Program-made: the position numbers and the translations under genes
Source of the DNA: Rhizobium sp. Root1203
GTDB taxonomy: Bacteria; Pseudomonadota; Alphaproteobacteria; Rhizobiales; Rhizobiaceae
Length of the DNA stretch: 64,000 bases
NCBI RefSeq assembly: GCF_001424945.1
Contig: NZ_LMCW01000012.1
Coordinates: 126,642 to 190,641, forward strand
Direction: 5' to 3'
Notes under the pieces: model-generated
Seen by the model: the letters and a program-made list of their open reading frames with translations, nothing else
Told to the model about the DNA's origin: nothing
The model's database searches: none
In this document: in pieces, positions 1 to 8,224 of the stretch
How the letters are laid out: each line of letters starts with the position of its first letter
Position numbering within the stretch: the stretch's first letter is position 1

Positions 1-1638
1 AAGCTGCAGCCGATGATCGATGCGTGGCAGAAGCACACGAAAAAGCAGATCATCATGCCGACCACCAGCCGCTCGGGCGTCGGGTCGACGACTTACGAGA
101 AGAAGTTTCCGGGCGGCGCCCTGTATCTCGCAAACGCCAATACCGTCATGGACCTTTCGGCCAAGACGACCCGTTTCGGGGTGAAAGACGAAGTCTCCAA
201 ATGGCAGGCGCTTCCGAATGGCGCCGATCCTGAGAATCTGTTCTTCGGTCGTTTCACGGCGTTTCGCCGCCAGAAGACTTACAAGATCCTCGAACTTTCA
301 ACGCCGGAACTGGATAGCGGCGACGCGATGGGCGAGGGCCCGGGACACTGCCGTATTGACCGCGGCTTTCGTCGCTCGGATCAGCGGTTTTGGTATATTC
401 GTTGCCCTGAATGCGTCACGGAACAGGTGCAGGTTGATGCCAACCTGCTGATCGACAAGAAGCAGCCGCACAAAACACTCATGCGGTGCGTGAAGTGCGA
501 CCATCACATCTCCGAGATGGAGCGCGTGATGGCTGTCCGGGAAGGGCGGTACATCCCTACTTTCTCAGAGCCGGATCGCCATCCGGGCTTTCATGTCGAC
601 GCCTTCATGTCGCTGATGATGTCCTACGAGGCCATCGCGGAAGACAAGATCGCATACGAGGCCAAAGGCGAAGCCGGCGCGAAGGACTACCAGAACCTCG
701 TCTGCGCCTTGCCTTACCAGATGAAGGGAAACGCCCCGGACCATCAGAGGCTGATGGAACGGCGGGAAACCTACGACCAGTATGTTTTACCCGCACAGGC
801 GCTGATCTTTACCGTCGGCTGCGATGTGCAGAGCTACGGAATTTATGCAGAAGGTGTCGGGTTCAGCGAGGATCGCCAAAGCTGGACCGTCTTCGCTGAA
901 TTCTTCGAGGGGGCGACTGATAATCCCCAGTCCGGTGCATGGAAGCTTCTCGACGAGTTCGTGTCTCAAGAGTTTGCCGACGCCTATGGGGTCTTAAGCC
1001 GGCTGGAAGCGATTGGCGTCGATTCCGGCTACCGGACCAACCAGGTGCTTGAGTGGTGCCGTCGTCATCCGAATGCTTACGCGACCAAGGGTATGCCTGG
1101 CCGTGGTGTGCCGGCCATCAGTGCGCCAGCCAGAAAGTCCGTCAATCGGCGGGGTAAGCGCAAACGCGTAGGCTCCGCAATGAGCTGGCCGGTAGGAACG
1201 TGGCCGCTCAAGGCTGAGTTCTACGGAAACTTGCACAAGACTGGTCTAGCTGCCGGCGAAATTGCCGATCCTCCTGGCTATTGCCACTTCGGCGACTGGC
1301 TTGGTGAGGAATATTTCCAGCAGCTGACGTCGGAGTATTTCGACCAAAAGCTGATCAAAGGGAAGTTCCGCGAGGAATGGAAGAAACGGCGCGAGCATAA
1401 CCACTTTCTCGACTGCCGAGTAATTGCGATGGCGATGGCCGAACACCTCGGTCTTTCGCGCATGACGAAATCGGAATGGGCGCGTTTGCGGGCAATCAAA
1501 CAGCCGGAGACACCGATCGACCTGTTGTCGCCGCCCAGCGTCGTCGTCGCAGCGCCGCAACCAACGGTACCGGAGCCAAGATCGCTTCCGGTTGACAAGA
1601 AAACGGACACCAAAAATCGATGGAACAAGCGGCGGTAA
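1..1638 (+). CDS. Phage terminase large subunit, GpA type (5' partial)
   Basis: This is the DNA-packaging motor with ATPase and nuclease domains. The frame is open from base 1 (KLQP before the first Met), so the gene starts upstream and the Walker A region is missing. Visible residues include a Walker B-like KDEV followed by SKW near visible residue 60, then a C-terminal nuclease region with GCDVQ, GVDSGYRT and a late DCRVIAMAMAEH segment, as in lambda gpA and related GpA terminases. The C-terminus is Lys/Arg-rich. It overlaps the portal gene by 19 nt, which suggests coupled translation. Confidence 0.92.
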   Translation, partial: KLQPMIDAWQKHTKKQIIMPTTSRSGVGSTTYEKKFPGGALYLANANTVMDLSAKTTRFGVKDEVSKWQALPNGADPENLFFGRFTAFRRQKTYKILELSTPELDSGDAMGEGPGHCRIDRGFRRSDQRFWYIRCPECVTEQVQVDANLLIDKKQPHKTLMRCVKCDHHISEMERVMAVREGRYIPTFSEPDRHPGFHVDAFMSLMMSYEAIAEDKIAYEAKGEAGAKDYQNLVCALPYQMKGNAPDHQRLMERRETYDQYVLPAQALIFTVGCDVQSYGIYAEGVGFSEDRQSWTVFAEFFEGATDNPQSGAWKLLDEFVSQEFADAYGVLSRLEAIGVDSGYRTNQVLEWCRRHPNAYATKGMPGRGVPAISAPARKSVNRRGKRKRVGSAMSWPVGTWPLKAEFYGNLHKTGLAAGEIADPPGYCHFGDWLGEEYFQQLTSEYFDQKLIKGKFREEWKKRREHNHFLDCRVIAMAMAEHLGLSRMTKSEWARLRAIKQPETPIDLLSPPSVVVAAPQPTVPEPRSLPVDKKTDTKNRWNKRR

Positions 1639-3212
1639 AGCCACGGGTCAGGGTCAGGGCTGGTACGAGCGCAGGTTACATGCGTGACACCCAGTCAGGA
1701 GTGATCGCCGCTCGACCAGCGTCGCTGCGGGAGCATCGCGACGAGATCCGCAGGGTGTGGACCCGTGCGGCCGGCCTAGCGATGGATCTTCTGCAGAACA
1801 GCGGAAAGCTCCGCGGTGCGGCCGATCAGATCATTGCCGATACTGTTGGCATTGAGCTGCAGCTTAACCCGCGTCCGGATCTCTCCCGGTTCGGCTACAA
1901 TCCAGCGGAAACAATCGCTTGGATCCGCGAATTGAAAGCCGAGTGGAAGGTGTATGCGTGGACCCCACTGGAGTGCGATTTTCGCGCCAAGTGGACCATT
2001 CCGCAAATGACGGATATCGGCGTCCGGCACTGGCTGGCGTTCGGCGAAAGCGTCGGCGTCTGTGACTTCGTTCCGCGGTCGCAGCGTCTACCTGGCACCA
2101 AGACCGGCACGAAGTTTCTGTTGTTGTCGCCGCAGCAGTTGGTGCAGGACACCAACGACGTGGAAGGCCTCTATCAGGGCGTCATTCACGATAGCTACGG
2201 GCGCCCGATCGCGTATCGCTTCGAAGAGAAGCGGGATGGCTTCAGGCAGAAAATGGATTACCCGGCAAGAGACGCGCAGGGACGCCAGTCCGTCATGCAT
2301 GCCTACGATCCATTTTCGAGTGACGATGTTCGCGGGATTTCGCCGCTTGTTACGACGTTCCGCAAATACCTGATGGCAGAAAACGTCGATGATGCGACCG
2401 CGCAGTTGATGTTCCTGCAGACGATCTATGCAGCAATTCTGAAGAGCGACAAGCCAAGCGCTGAAGCATTCGAAGCTCTGGACATGATGAAAGAGGCGGG
2501 CGGCGATGGCGCCGCCGATATCGCGTCTGATTTTGTCGATTACTTCAAGGCGCAGCTCGATCGTGCCGCGGAATCTGAGATCCGTCTTGGTCCGGGTGCC
2601 GGCGTTTCGCACCTCGCGCCTGGTGAGGACATGGAATTCAAGAACATCACAGCTCCCGGCCCGAACCACAAGGATGTCATCGGCACCTTCAACAGGGAAA
2701 CGGCAAGAGCCCTCGGCATCACCTACGGTGGTTATACTCTCGACTTCACGCAGGCGACCTATGCCAGCACCCAGATGGAAAATGCATCCACCTGGCCAAT
2801 CGCGCGGCGGCGCACCGATCGCATCGCATCACCGCACGTCCTGATCCCGTACGCGAGTTGGGTCGATGAGCGGATCGAGACAGGCTTGACGCCGTTCAAG
2901 GGCGGCATCGAGGTTTACCGCGCCAACCGGGAAGCCATTCTATGGGCGCTTTGCACTGGTCCGAGCAAGCCGACCGCTGATGATGTCAAAAAGGCCAAGG
3001 GTGCCAGCGAGCGCATCGTCAACGGTACCGGCACGCTCGAGCAGGAAATCAGTGAAGACGGCGGGGACCCGGAAGAGGTCTTTGAAAGCCGTCTCTACTG
3101 GCACAATCGATACATTGATGCTGGCATGAAATCGCCCTTCGAACGTGGCCTGCCAAGCGACGCGGCGGCAGACGGCGACACGCCAGCAGGCAAGAACAAG
3201 GTGGACGCATGA
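1620..3212 (+). CDS. Phage portal protein, lambda gpB type
   Basis: The 530-residue product forms the dodecameric ring through which DNA enters the head. An Arg-rich N-terminus (RAGTSAGYMRDTQSG) precedes a core with LLQNSGKLRGAADQI, the conserved AYDPFSSDDVRGISPL region and a C-terminal ETARALGITYGGYTLDF segment typical of the lambda portal family. The length fits that family. It sits directly between terminase and protease genes. The C-terminal tail is hydrophilic. The start lies inside the terminase gene, and the stop overlaps the next gene by 4 nt (ATGA). Confidence 0.92.
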   Translation: MEQAAVKPRVRVRAGTSAGYMRDTQSGVIAARPASLREHRDEIRRVWTRAAGLAMDLLQNSGKLRGAADQIIADTVGIELQLNPRPDLSRFGYNPAETIAWIRELKAEWKVYAWTPLECDFRAKWTIPQMTDIGVRHWLAFGESVGVCDFVPRSQRLPGTKTGTKFLLLSPQQLVQDTNDVEGLYQGVIHDSYGRPIAYRFEEKRDGFRQKMDYPARDAQGRQSVMHAYDPFSSDDVRGISPLVTTFRKYLMAENVDDATAQLMFLQTIYAAILKSDKPSAEAFEALDMMKEAGGDGAADIASDFVDYFKAQLDRAAESEIRLGPGAGVSHLAPGEDMEFKNITAPGPNHKDVIGTFNRETARALGITYGGYTLDFTQATYASTQMENASTWPIARRRTDRIASPHVLIPYASWVDERIETGLTPFKGGIEVYRANREAILWALCTGPSKPTADDVKKAKGASERIVNGTGTLEQEISEDGGDPEEVFESRLYWHNRYIDAGMKSPFERGLPSDAAADGDTPAGKNKVDA

Positions 3213-3478
3213 CCAATTCGGTGAAGATCGGCAGCGTCACGATCGATGCCGATGATCCCTGTGCGCTCTATGCCGTGCTCTATACGGCACGGGTAAAGCG
3301 TCTCGCCGGTGAGCAGATCGAGGAATCCGAGATCCGGTCTCCGGTCATGCACCAGCGGATAAAGGTCGCGTCGTCGAGCATCACCGATATCGACAAGGAA
3401 TTGGTAAGGCTCCAGGCAGCCTGCCAAGCGAAGACGACCGGTTGCCGTCCGACACGGCGCATGCGGTTGCGGTTCTGA
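3209..3478 (+). CDS. Small phage connector-like protein (gpW-like position)
   Basis: The 89-residue protein overlaps the portal stop by ATGA. No family is recognised with confidence. It begins with a short beta-rich stretch (VKIGSVTIDADDP) and contains a charged helical stretch with DIDKELVRLQAAC, reminiscent of small gpW/gp7-type head-completion proteins. The C-terminus is basic. In lambda-like heads a small neck protein (gpW) is encoded beside the portal, so a head-completion role is inferred from position only. Confidence 0.6.
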   Translation: MTNSVKIGSVTIDADDPCALYAVLYTARVKRLAGEQIEESEIRSPVMHQRIKVASSSITDIDKELVRLQAACQAKTTGCRPTRRMRLRF

Positions 3479-3487
3479 GGGAACGTC

Positions 3488-4408
3488 ATGAGCTTTCGTT
3501 ATGCACAGATTGCCCAGCGGGTCTTCAATACGCCGCTGATGTACGATCCTCGTAAGGCCGAGGCATTCCTGCAGGGGTTGGGTAGCCGCATTGCTGGCGA
3601 CACGGTTGTCATCAATAGCCCAGAGGGTGCCATTGACCACGTCGGTGGAGGAAACGGGCGACCACTAGCCGGAAAGGTCGGCGGGCGCATCGAGCGAGCC
3701 TACAACCGGGCAAGCCTTCTGCCTTTTGATATGGTCGACAATGTCGCGATCATTCCAGTCGAAGGTAGTCTGGTCCACAAGGGTGGGTGGGTCGGTTCGA
3801 ACTCCGGCGAGACCTCCTATCAAGGACTTCAGGCTCAGATATCGATGGCTAGGCGATCGAGCTTGGTTCGTGGTGTCGCGTTTGAGGTCGACAGCTACGG
3901 TGGCCAGGTGAACGGTGGTTTCGAAACGGCAGCAGCGATGGCGCAGCTGTCGAAGGAAAAGCCGACGATATCGATCCTTACGGACCACGCCTATTCCGCG
4001 GGCTACCTGCTGGCCTCGCAGGCGCGACAGATCGTCATCCCGCGTTATGGGGGCGCCGGCTCGATCGGTGTGATCATGATCCACGCCGACTATTCGCAGG
4101 CGCTTGATGATGAGGGTATTCGCCTCACCATCATCCGCGCGGGGAAGCAGAAGGCGGATGGCAACCCTTATGAGCCGCTCAATGCCAGCCTCGCTGAGAA
4201 GTGGCAGGCGGAGGCGGAGGGTATGCGTCAGGATTTCGCGGAAGTTGTCGCCAAGGGCCGGCGTGGGCGCATTTCCAAAGCCAAGGCTCTCGCAACCGAA
4301 GCCGGCGTTTTCGATGCATTAGAGGCCGTGAGTTTGGGCCTCGCCGACGCTGTCGGTGACCCGCTTGAGGCATTCGACGCCTTCGTCAAGGAAGTAAACC
4401 GGGGCTGA
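3488..4408 (+). CDS. Phage prohead protease, S49 (SppA/lambda gpC-like) family
   Basis: This 306-residue serine protease would mature the prohead by cleaving scaffold and portal. The S49 fold is visible: VAIIPVEGSLV, then FEVDSYGGQVNGG, the nucleophile segment DHAYSAGYLLAS (Ser about residue 170), GGAGSIGVI, and a Lys-rich segment IIRAGKQKADG (Lys 220 to 222) that would supply the general base. The C-terminal part has the usual FDALEAVSLGLADAVGDP ending. A good ribosome site (AGGGAACG) precedes the ATG. The scaffold-like gene follows 15 nt downstream, replacing the C-terminal scaffold part of lambda gpC. Confidence 0.92.
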   Translation: MSFRYAQIAQRVFNTPLMYDPRKAEAFLQGLGSRIAGDTVVINSPEGAIDHVGGGNGRPLAGKVGGRIERAYNRASLLPFDMVDNVAIIPVEGSLVHKGGWVGSNSGETSYQGLQAQISMARRSSLVRGVAFEVDSYGGQVNGGFETAAAMAQLSKEKPTISILTDHAYSAGYLLASQARQIVIPRYGGAGSIGVIMIHADYSQALDDEGIRLTIIRAGKQKADGNPYEPLNASLAEKWQAEAEGMRQDFAEVVAKGRRGRISKAKALATEAGVFDALEAVSLGLADAVGDPLEAFDAFVKEVNRG

Positions 4409-4423
4409 CCCCAGGAGACTACA

Positions 4424-5017
4424 ATGACCAGTTTGATTGCTGCCATCCGGGCCGCCGTGCGCCCCGGAACGGCTTCTCATTCCTTCGTGTCAGACGAAGG
4501 TGACGTGGATGCGCTTGCATCTATTCCAGAAGCGCCTCTTGCAGAGGCATCAACAACCGGAGCGAACATGTCTGATCCACAGACTGGAGCAGGTGCAGCC
4601 TCAGCTGTCGCCGCGCTCGCCACCGCCGCCGCTGCTGCCGCCTCTGGGGGCAACAGCGGTTTCAGGGCGGCCACAGACCGCATGACTGCCATTCTCAGCG
4701 CGGAGGGCGTCAAGGGCGACGCTAAGCGCATGAGCGCGGCGCTCGATCTCTCCACGTCGTCACCCGACATGGCAGCGGAAGCCGTTGTCGCCTTCGTCGT
4801 GGCAAACGTGCCAGCAGCGGATGCGTCGATCCCGACGGCTGCTCCCGATGCGGCAGCAGCCCCGGCAATCGCGGCGGCAGCCTCATATGAGGCTCAGCGC
4901 CTCGCTGCCGCCAACCTTGCCATGCCCGGTGCTTCGACTGCCGGAAAAGCTGCCGCTGCAACCATCAACCGTGACGCCATCTTCGCCGCGCGTCGCGCAA
5001 CCCCGAAGGGAGCATGA
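4424..5017 (+). CDS. Ala-rich probable scaffolding/capsid assembly protein
   Basis: The 197-residue protein is extremely rich in Ala and low in aromatic residues, with predicted helices. It lies between the prohead protease and the decoration protein, where lambda-like phages place their scaffold (the C-terminal part of gpC, Nu3). An internal ATG at 4568 (MSDPQTGAG) could give a shorter, Nu3-like product, but this is speculative. No catalytic motif is visible. Its C-terminal RRATPKGA overlaps the next gene's first possible start codon. The scaffold role is inferred from composition and position. Confidence 0.65.
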   Translation: MTSLIAAIRAAVRPGTASHSFVSDEGDVDALASIPEAPLAEASTTGANMSDPQTGAGAASAVAALATAAAAAASGGNSGFRAATDRMTAILSAEGVKGDAKRMSAALDLSTSSPDMAAEAVVAFVVANVPAADASIPTAAPDAAAAPAIAAAASYEAQRLAAANLAMPGASTAGKAAAATINRDAIFAARRATPKGA

Positions 5018-5019
5018 TT

Positions 5020-5403
5020 ATGGCGACCAGCTTCACTGAAACCCCGCGTGATCTTGCCTTCATCCTTTCGGAAGCGAACGGTATGCTGTCGCGCGAAGTT
5101 CTGACCATCAAGTCGGGATCCGGAAAGCTCTCCGCTGGCACGGTCCTCGGCAAGGTGACGGCCGACAGCAAGTATGTACCGTCTCCAAACGCCAGCGTCG
5201 CCGGCAAGGAAGGCGCCGAAACCGCTGTCGCGATCCTTGGCTACGAGGTCGATGCGACCTCCGCTGACGTCCCGGCCGTCTGCATTTCTAACGACGCCGA
5301 AGTTAAGTCGCTGATGCTGATCTTCGAGGCAACGGTGAATGACGCCACCAAACGAGCGGCCAAGCTGACCCAGCTGCGCGCCGTCACCATCAAGGCACGA
5401 TAA
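5020..5403 (+). CDS. Head decoration protein, lambda gpD family
   Basis: The 127-residue product should be the trimeric capsid-stabilising protein. Segments LAFILSEANGMLSREVLTI, GTVLGKVT and AVAILGYEVDATSADVPAV match the gpD (HDPD) family layout. Two in-frame ATGs exist, at 5014 and 5020. The ribosome site AAGGGAG at 5006 to 5012 sits 7 nt before 5020, so the second is preferred. It immediately precedes the major capsid gene, as D precedes E in lambda. Confidence 0.9.
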   Translation: MATSFTETPRDLAFILSEANGMLSREVLTIKSGSGKLSAGTVLGKVTADSKYVPSPNASVAGKEGAETAVAILGYEVDATSADVPAVCISNDAEVKSLMLIFEATVNDATKRAAKLTQLRAVTIKAR

Positions 5404-5414
5404 GGAGAACGACC

Positions 5415-6425
5415 GTGACCGCACCAAATGTCCATACCTCCGATCCGTTCAGCCTTGAAAGCCTGACGGCCGCTGTCAACGCTGTCCCTTATCGTCCAGG
5501 TCAGGTCAGCGCCTCTGGAATCTTCCAGGAAGACAGCGTGACAACGACGATGATATCGATCGAGCGCCGCAACGGCAAACTTGGTCTGGTCGAGCCGACG
5601 GAACGTGGCGGAGCCGGCGAAACCACAGGCGACGAAGACCGCACTAAAGTTCCCGTCATTGTTCCTCACTATCAGCGCGATGACAAAGTTCTGGCAGATG
5701 AAGTTCAGAACGTCAGGGAGTTCGGTACAGAAACCTCGCTTGAGTCCGTTGTCGGGCGCGTCAATCGCAAGGCCATTCGTCACGGTCAGGATTTGACCAT
5801 GACGCTTGAGCACCAGCGTGTCGGTGCTCTCAAGGGCATCGTCACCGCAAAATCCGGAAAAGTTGTGGTCAATCTCTACAATGCTTTCAACATTGGAGTG
5901 CCTGCCGACGTCTCGTTGGAATTGGACGTTGATGCCACCCTTGTCATGGGCCTTTGGCAGGATGTCATTTACTCGATTGAGGACTCGCTCGATGAGCCTT
6001 ACGCAGGCATCCGCGTCTTCACGGGCCGGGATTTCCACAAGATGCTCTGGCAGCATAAATCGGTTCGGGACACGTTTGTCTACAATGACGGAGCGCAAGT
6101 TCTCCGCCAGGACGTGCCGGATGTGTTCACTTGGGGCAATGCTACCTGGGAGCGGTATAAGACGGGCGCGAAGGCAACGGCTGATCTCGGCGCACCGTAC
6201 ATCGCAGCCGACGAGGCTCGCGTGGCAATCACCGGGGTTGATGATCTCTACATCACGCGTTTCGCGCCAGCAGACTACAACGAGACGGTCAACACCCCCG
6301 GCCTTCCTCTTTATGCTCAGTTAGTCGAGCTACCGAACAAGAAGGGTTACGACATGGAAGTCCAGTCGAACCCGATTTCAATCTGCACTCGGCCTGAAGT
6401 TCTCCGCAAGCTTAAGCTCACCTAA
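5415..6425 (+). CDS. Major capsid protein, lambda gpE family
   Basis: The 336-residue product matches the major capsid protein E family in length. It has FSLESLTAAVNAVPYRPGQ near the N-terminus, an insertion-domain-like region, then FHKMLWQHKSVRDTF, AYIAADEARV-like segments and a C-terminal LVELPNKKGYDMEVQSNP region. The start is GTG with AAGGAGAACG just upstream. A hairpin terminator follows the stop, suggesting that the head module is terminated or attenuated before the connector genes. Confidence 0.93.
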   Translation: MTAPNVHTSDPFSLESLTAAVNAVPYRPGQVSASGIFQEDSVTTTMISIERRNGKLGLVEPTERGGAGETTGDEDRTKVPVIVPHYQRDDKVLADEVQNVREFGTETSLESVVGRVNRKAIRHGQDLTMTLEHQRVGALKGIVTAKSGKVVVNLYNAFNIGVPADVSLELDVDATLVMGLWQDVIYSIEDSLDEPYAGIRVFTGRDFHKMLWQHKSVRDTFVYNDGAQVLRQDVPDVFTWGNATWERYKTGAKATADLGAPYIAADEARVAITGVDDLYITRFAPADYNETVNTPGLPLYAQLVELPNKKGYDMEVQSNPISICTRPEVLRKLKLT

Positions 6426-6448
6426 CGCTCACCGGCATGTAAATTGTA

Positions 6449-6480
6449 AGGAGGCCGGGTTTCTCCCGGCTTCCTGTTCT
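6449..6480 (+). terminator. Hairpin terminator after the capsid gene
   Basis: GAGGCCGGG, loop TTTCT and CCCGGCTTC form a nearly perfect stem followed by CTGTTCTT. It lies between the capsid stop and the next ribosome site. The T-run is weak, so it may attenuate rather than fully stop transcription, keeping capsid transcripts more abundant than tail transcripts. Confidence 0.6.
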
Positions 6481-6528
6481 TCAGTGTGGGCGCCGAGCTG
6501 GGTCTCGGCAACAGGAAGGATCACTAGT

Positions 6529-6930
6529 ATGTCCAGTAAAACAATCACCATCGTCTTCCCGCAGGGCGGCATCATCCCTGCATCCGTGTTGGGTGAGCCT
6601 GCCGACGTTGATGTTCCGGCACAGAAGCCGGTCAAGGTTCCGTTCCGATACGGGCGCCATTTGATCGACGATCGTTTCGCTGTCGAGGCAACAGCAACGG
6701 TCGATGGCGAAGGTTCCACCCCATCCTCGGAGAAGAAGACGGCAGCCAAGAAGGCCGCCGTAGACGACGCTGCGGACAAGGCGAGAGCGCAAGCGATAGC
6801 GGAGGCTGAGGCCCGCGTGGCGACTGCATCGGTCGCAGTCAGCGAAGCAGGCGACGATATGGTCAAGAAGGCAGAGGCCGCAGATGAGCTGAAAGCCGCA
6901 GAAGATGCTTTGGCTGTGTTGAGGGCCTAA
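6529..6930 (+). CDS. Unknown head-tail region protein, Ala/Lys-rich coiled C-terminus (lambda FI position)
   Basis: The 133-residue product has an N-terminal beta-rich part (KTITIVFPQGGIIP) and a C-terminal half rich in Ala, Glu and Lys that looks helical (SEKKTAAKKAAVDDAADKAR). The ATG at 6529 follows AGGAAGGA with 8-nt spacing; an in-frame ATG at 6484 lacks such a site. The slot just after the capsid gene is where lambda has FI, a packaging accessory protein with a similarly helical composition, but no homology can be claimed. Confidence 0.6.
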   Translation: MSSKTITIVFPQGGIIPASVLGEPADVDVPAQKPVKVPFRYGRHLIDDRFAVEATATVDGEGSTPSSEKKTAAKKAAVDDAADKARAQAIAEAEARVATASVAVSEAGDDMVKKAEAADELKAAEDALAVLRA

Positions 6931-6935
6931 ACGCC

Positions 6936-7328
6936 ATGGTAGACTGGGAAGCGGCGCGCGCCTTCACGTTCGAGGCCTGCGCCGAGGTCTTCGACTACAC
7001 CCTCTGCAGGCTTCAGCCTCGCAGGCGTGGGCTCACGGCAAACCATGTGGCAGGCGATGATCCGAGCCGCCTCGCGTTTGAATTCAAGGGAACCATTGAC
7101 CTTGAACCACCAAGCGACCGTATTCCCCGGCATTTCTCGGTGGATACCGGGGTCAAGAGTGGCACGGTTTCGTACGACGCCGTTCTGACGGCTCTCGTCA
7201 CCTCTTGGCCATACCAGCCCGACCGTAACGATTACGTCGTTGACGTAGCCGCCGGCGTCACCTGGACTATTGTAGCGAAAGAGCAAGATGGCACGGCTAG
7301 ACCGGCCTGGTACCTATCGAGGGCATGA
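6936..7328 (+). CDS. Probable head-tail joining protein
   Basis: The 130-residue product carries a C-terminal pattern DYVVDVAAGVTWTIVAKEQD common in small phage head-tail joining and stopper proteins. It lies in the lambda FII-like slot. It begins 6 nt after the upstream stop and overlaps the next start (ATGA at 7325). Function is inferred from position and the C-terminal pattern. Confidence 0.6.
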   Translation: MVDWEAARAFTFEACAEVFDYTLCRLQPRRRGLTANHVAGDDPSRLAFEFKGTIDLEPPSDRIPRHFSVDTGVKSGTVSYDAVLTALVTSWPYQPDRNDYVVDVAAGVTWTIVAKEQDGTARPAWYLSRA

Positions 7329-8047
7329 TGCTGGCTGCTGAGGCTTTGAGACTGGCAGCAATCGAGGTCTTGTGCCCGACATCGGCTGCCATGGCAGGGG
7401 AGGGTTTTCCAACGCTGGCGGGTCCTCGCGTCTTCGATAGTCGATCCGTGGCAATCGAGGATCTAGACCAGGGCAGAAACTATACGCCCATTCTGGCGCT
7501 TTATACGCCCGAGAGCGGCGTATCATTGCGCGGGCCTTTGGCGGCAGCCGACGACACGGTGGCGGATGCTATGCTTGATGTCGTCGTGGAGCTGGCCGTG
7601 GCATCGAAAGACGAGCACGGCGATTTCGCCGATGCGATGGCGGATACCGATCCGGAAGCTCGCCTCGTTTTGGCGGCGCTGTGCGCTCAGGTTCGCTTTC
7701 TGCTCGAGCGGAGCGCTTCGGGGCGCCTTTGGCGCTCCATCGTCAATCATATCATCAAGATCGAGGAGCAAACGTTTGCTGTTCCTGAACTTGGGCTGCG
7801 CTGGCAGCGCGTCACCATGCGCTTCCATTGCCAAATTCATGATGACGATTTTGACGGTGAGGGTCTGCCCGAACCCATCAAGTCCGTGTTCCAAGCCTTG
7901 CCTGCGCAGAGTTATGCGAAGGCCAAGCTTGCTGCTCTCGGGCAGTATTTTTCAGCCGAAGCCGCACCCTCTCTGTCCATAATCCGTGGCGTGGTTGCGG
8001 TTGGGGAAGAACAACTTGAGATCGGCGTCGGCCCGACCGCGCCCTGA
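7325..8047 (+). CDS. Unknown phage protein before the tail sheath (tail completion slot)
   Basis: The 240-residue protein has a helical N-terminus, a middle with LVLAALCAQVRFLLERS, and a C-terminal TFAVPELGLRWQRVTMRFHCQIHDDD region. In Mu-like genomes the gene before the DUF2635 gene and sheath is gp37, a tail terminator candidate. Position suggests that role, but the length and sequence do not let me assign the family. Start codons at 7325 and 7328 are both possible. Confidence 0.6.
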   Translation: MMLAAEALRLAAIEVLCPTSAAMAGEGFPTLAGPRVFDSRSVAIEDLDQGRNYTPILALYTPESGVSLRGPLAAADDTVADAMLDVVVELAVASKDEHGDFADAMADTDPEARLVLAALCAQVRFLLERSASGRLWRSIVNHIIKIEEQTFAVPELGLRWQRVTMRFHCQIHDDDFDGEGLPEPIKSVFQALPAQSYAKAKLAALGQYFSAEAAPSLSIIRGVVAVGEEQLEIGVGPTAP

Positions 8048-8061
8048 CATCCGGAGAACCG

Positions 8062-8220
8062 ATGAAGACGATTTATATCGCGGCGTCTGGTCGCGTGATC
8101 CCTGGTGGCTGGCCACAAGACGGCCGGCCTATCAACGAACTCAACCAGTTCGAACGCAACCTGGTTAGGGATGGCGATCTGATCGAGGCCAAGCCCGCCA
8201 AGCCTCCGAAGAAGGATTAG
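8062..8220 (+). CDS. DUF2635-like small protein (Mu gp38 position)
   Basis: This 52-residue gene starts MKTIYIAASGRVIPGGW and ends in a Lys/Pro-rich tail. Short proteins with a MK(T/R)IYVKPA start, ending in a 'V(R)DGDLI' phrase, are the DUF2635 family found just upstream of the Mu-like sheath gene. Here NLVRDGDLIEA is present and the sheath starts 4 nt downstream. The ribosome site is CGGAGAAC. The molecular role of the family is unknown. Confidence 0.75.
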   Translation: MKTIYIAASGRVIPGGWPQDGRPINELNQFERNLVRDGDLIEAKPAKPPKKD

Positions 8221-8224
8221 TCAC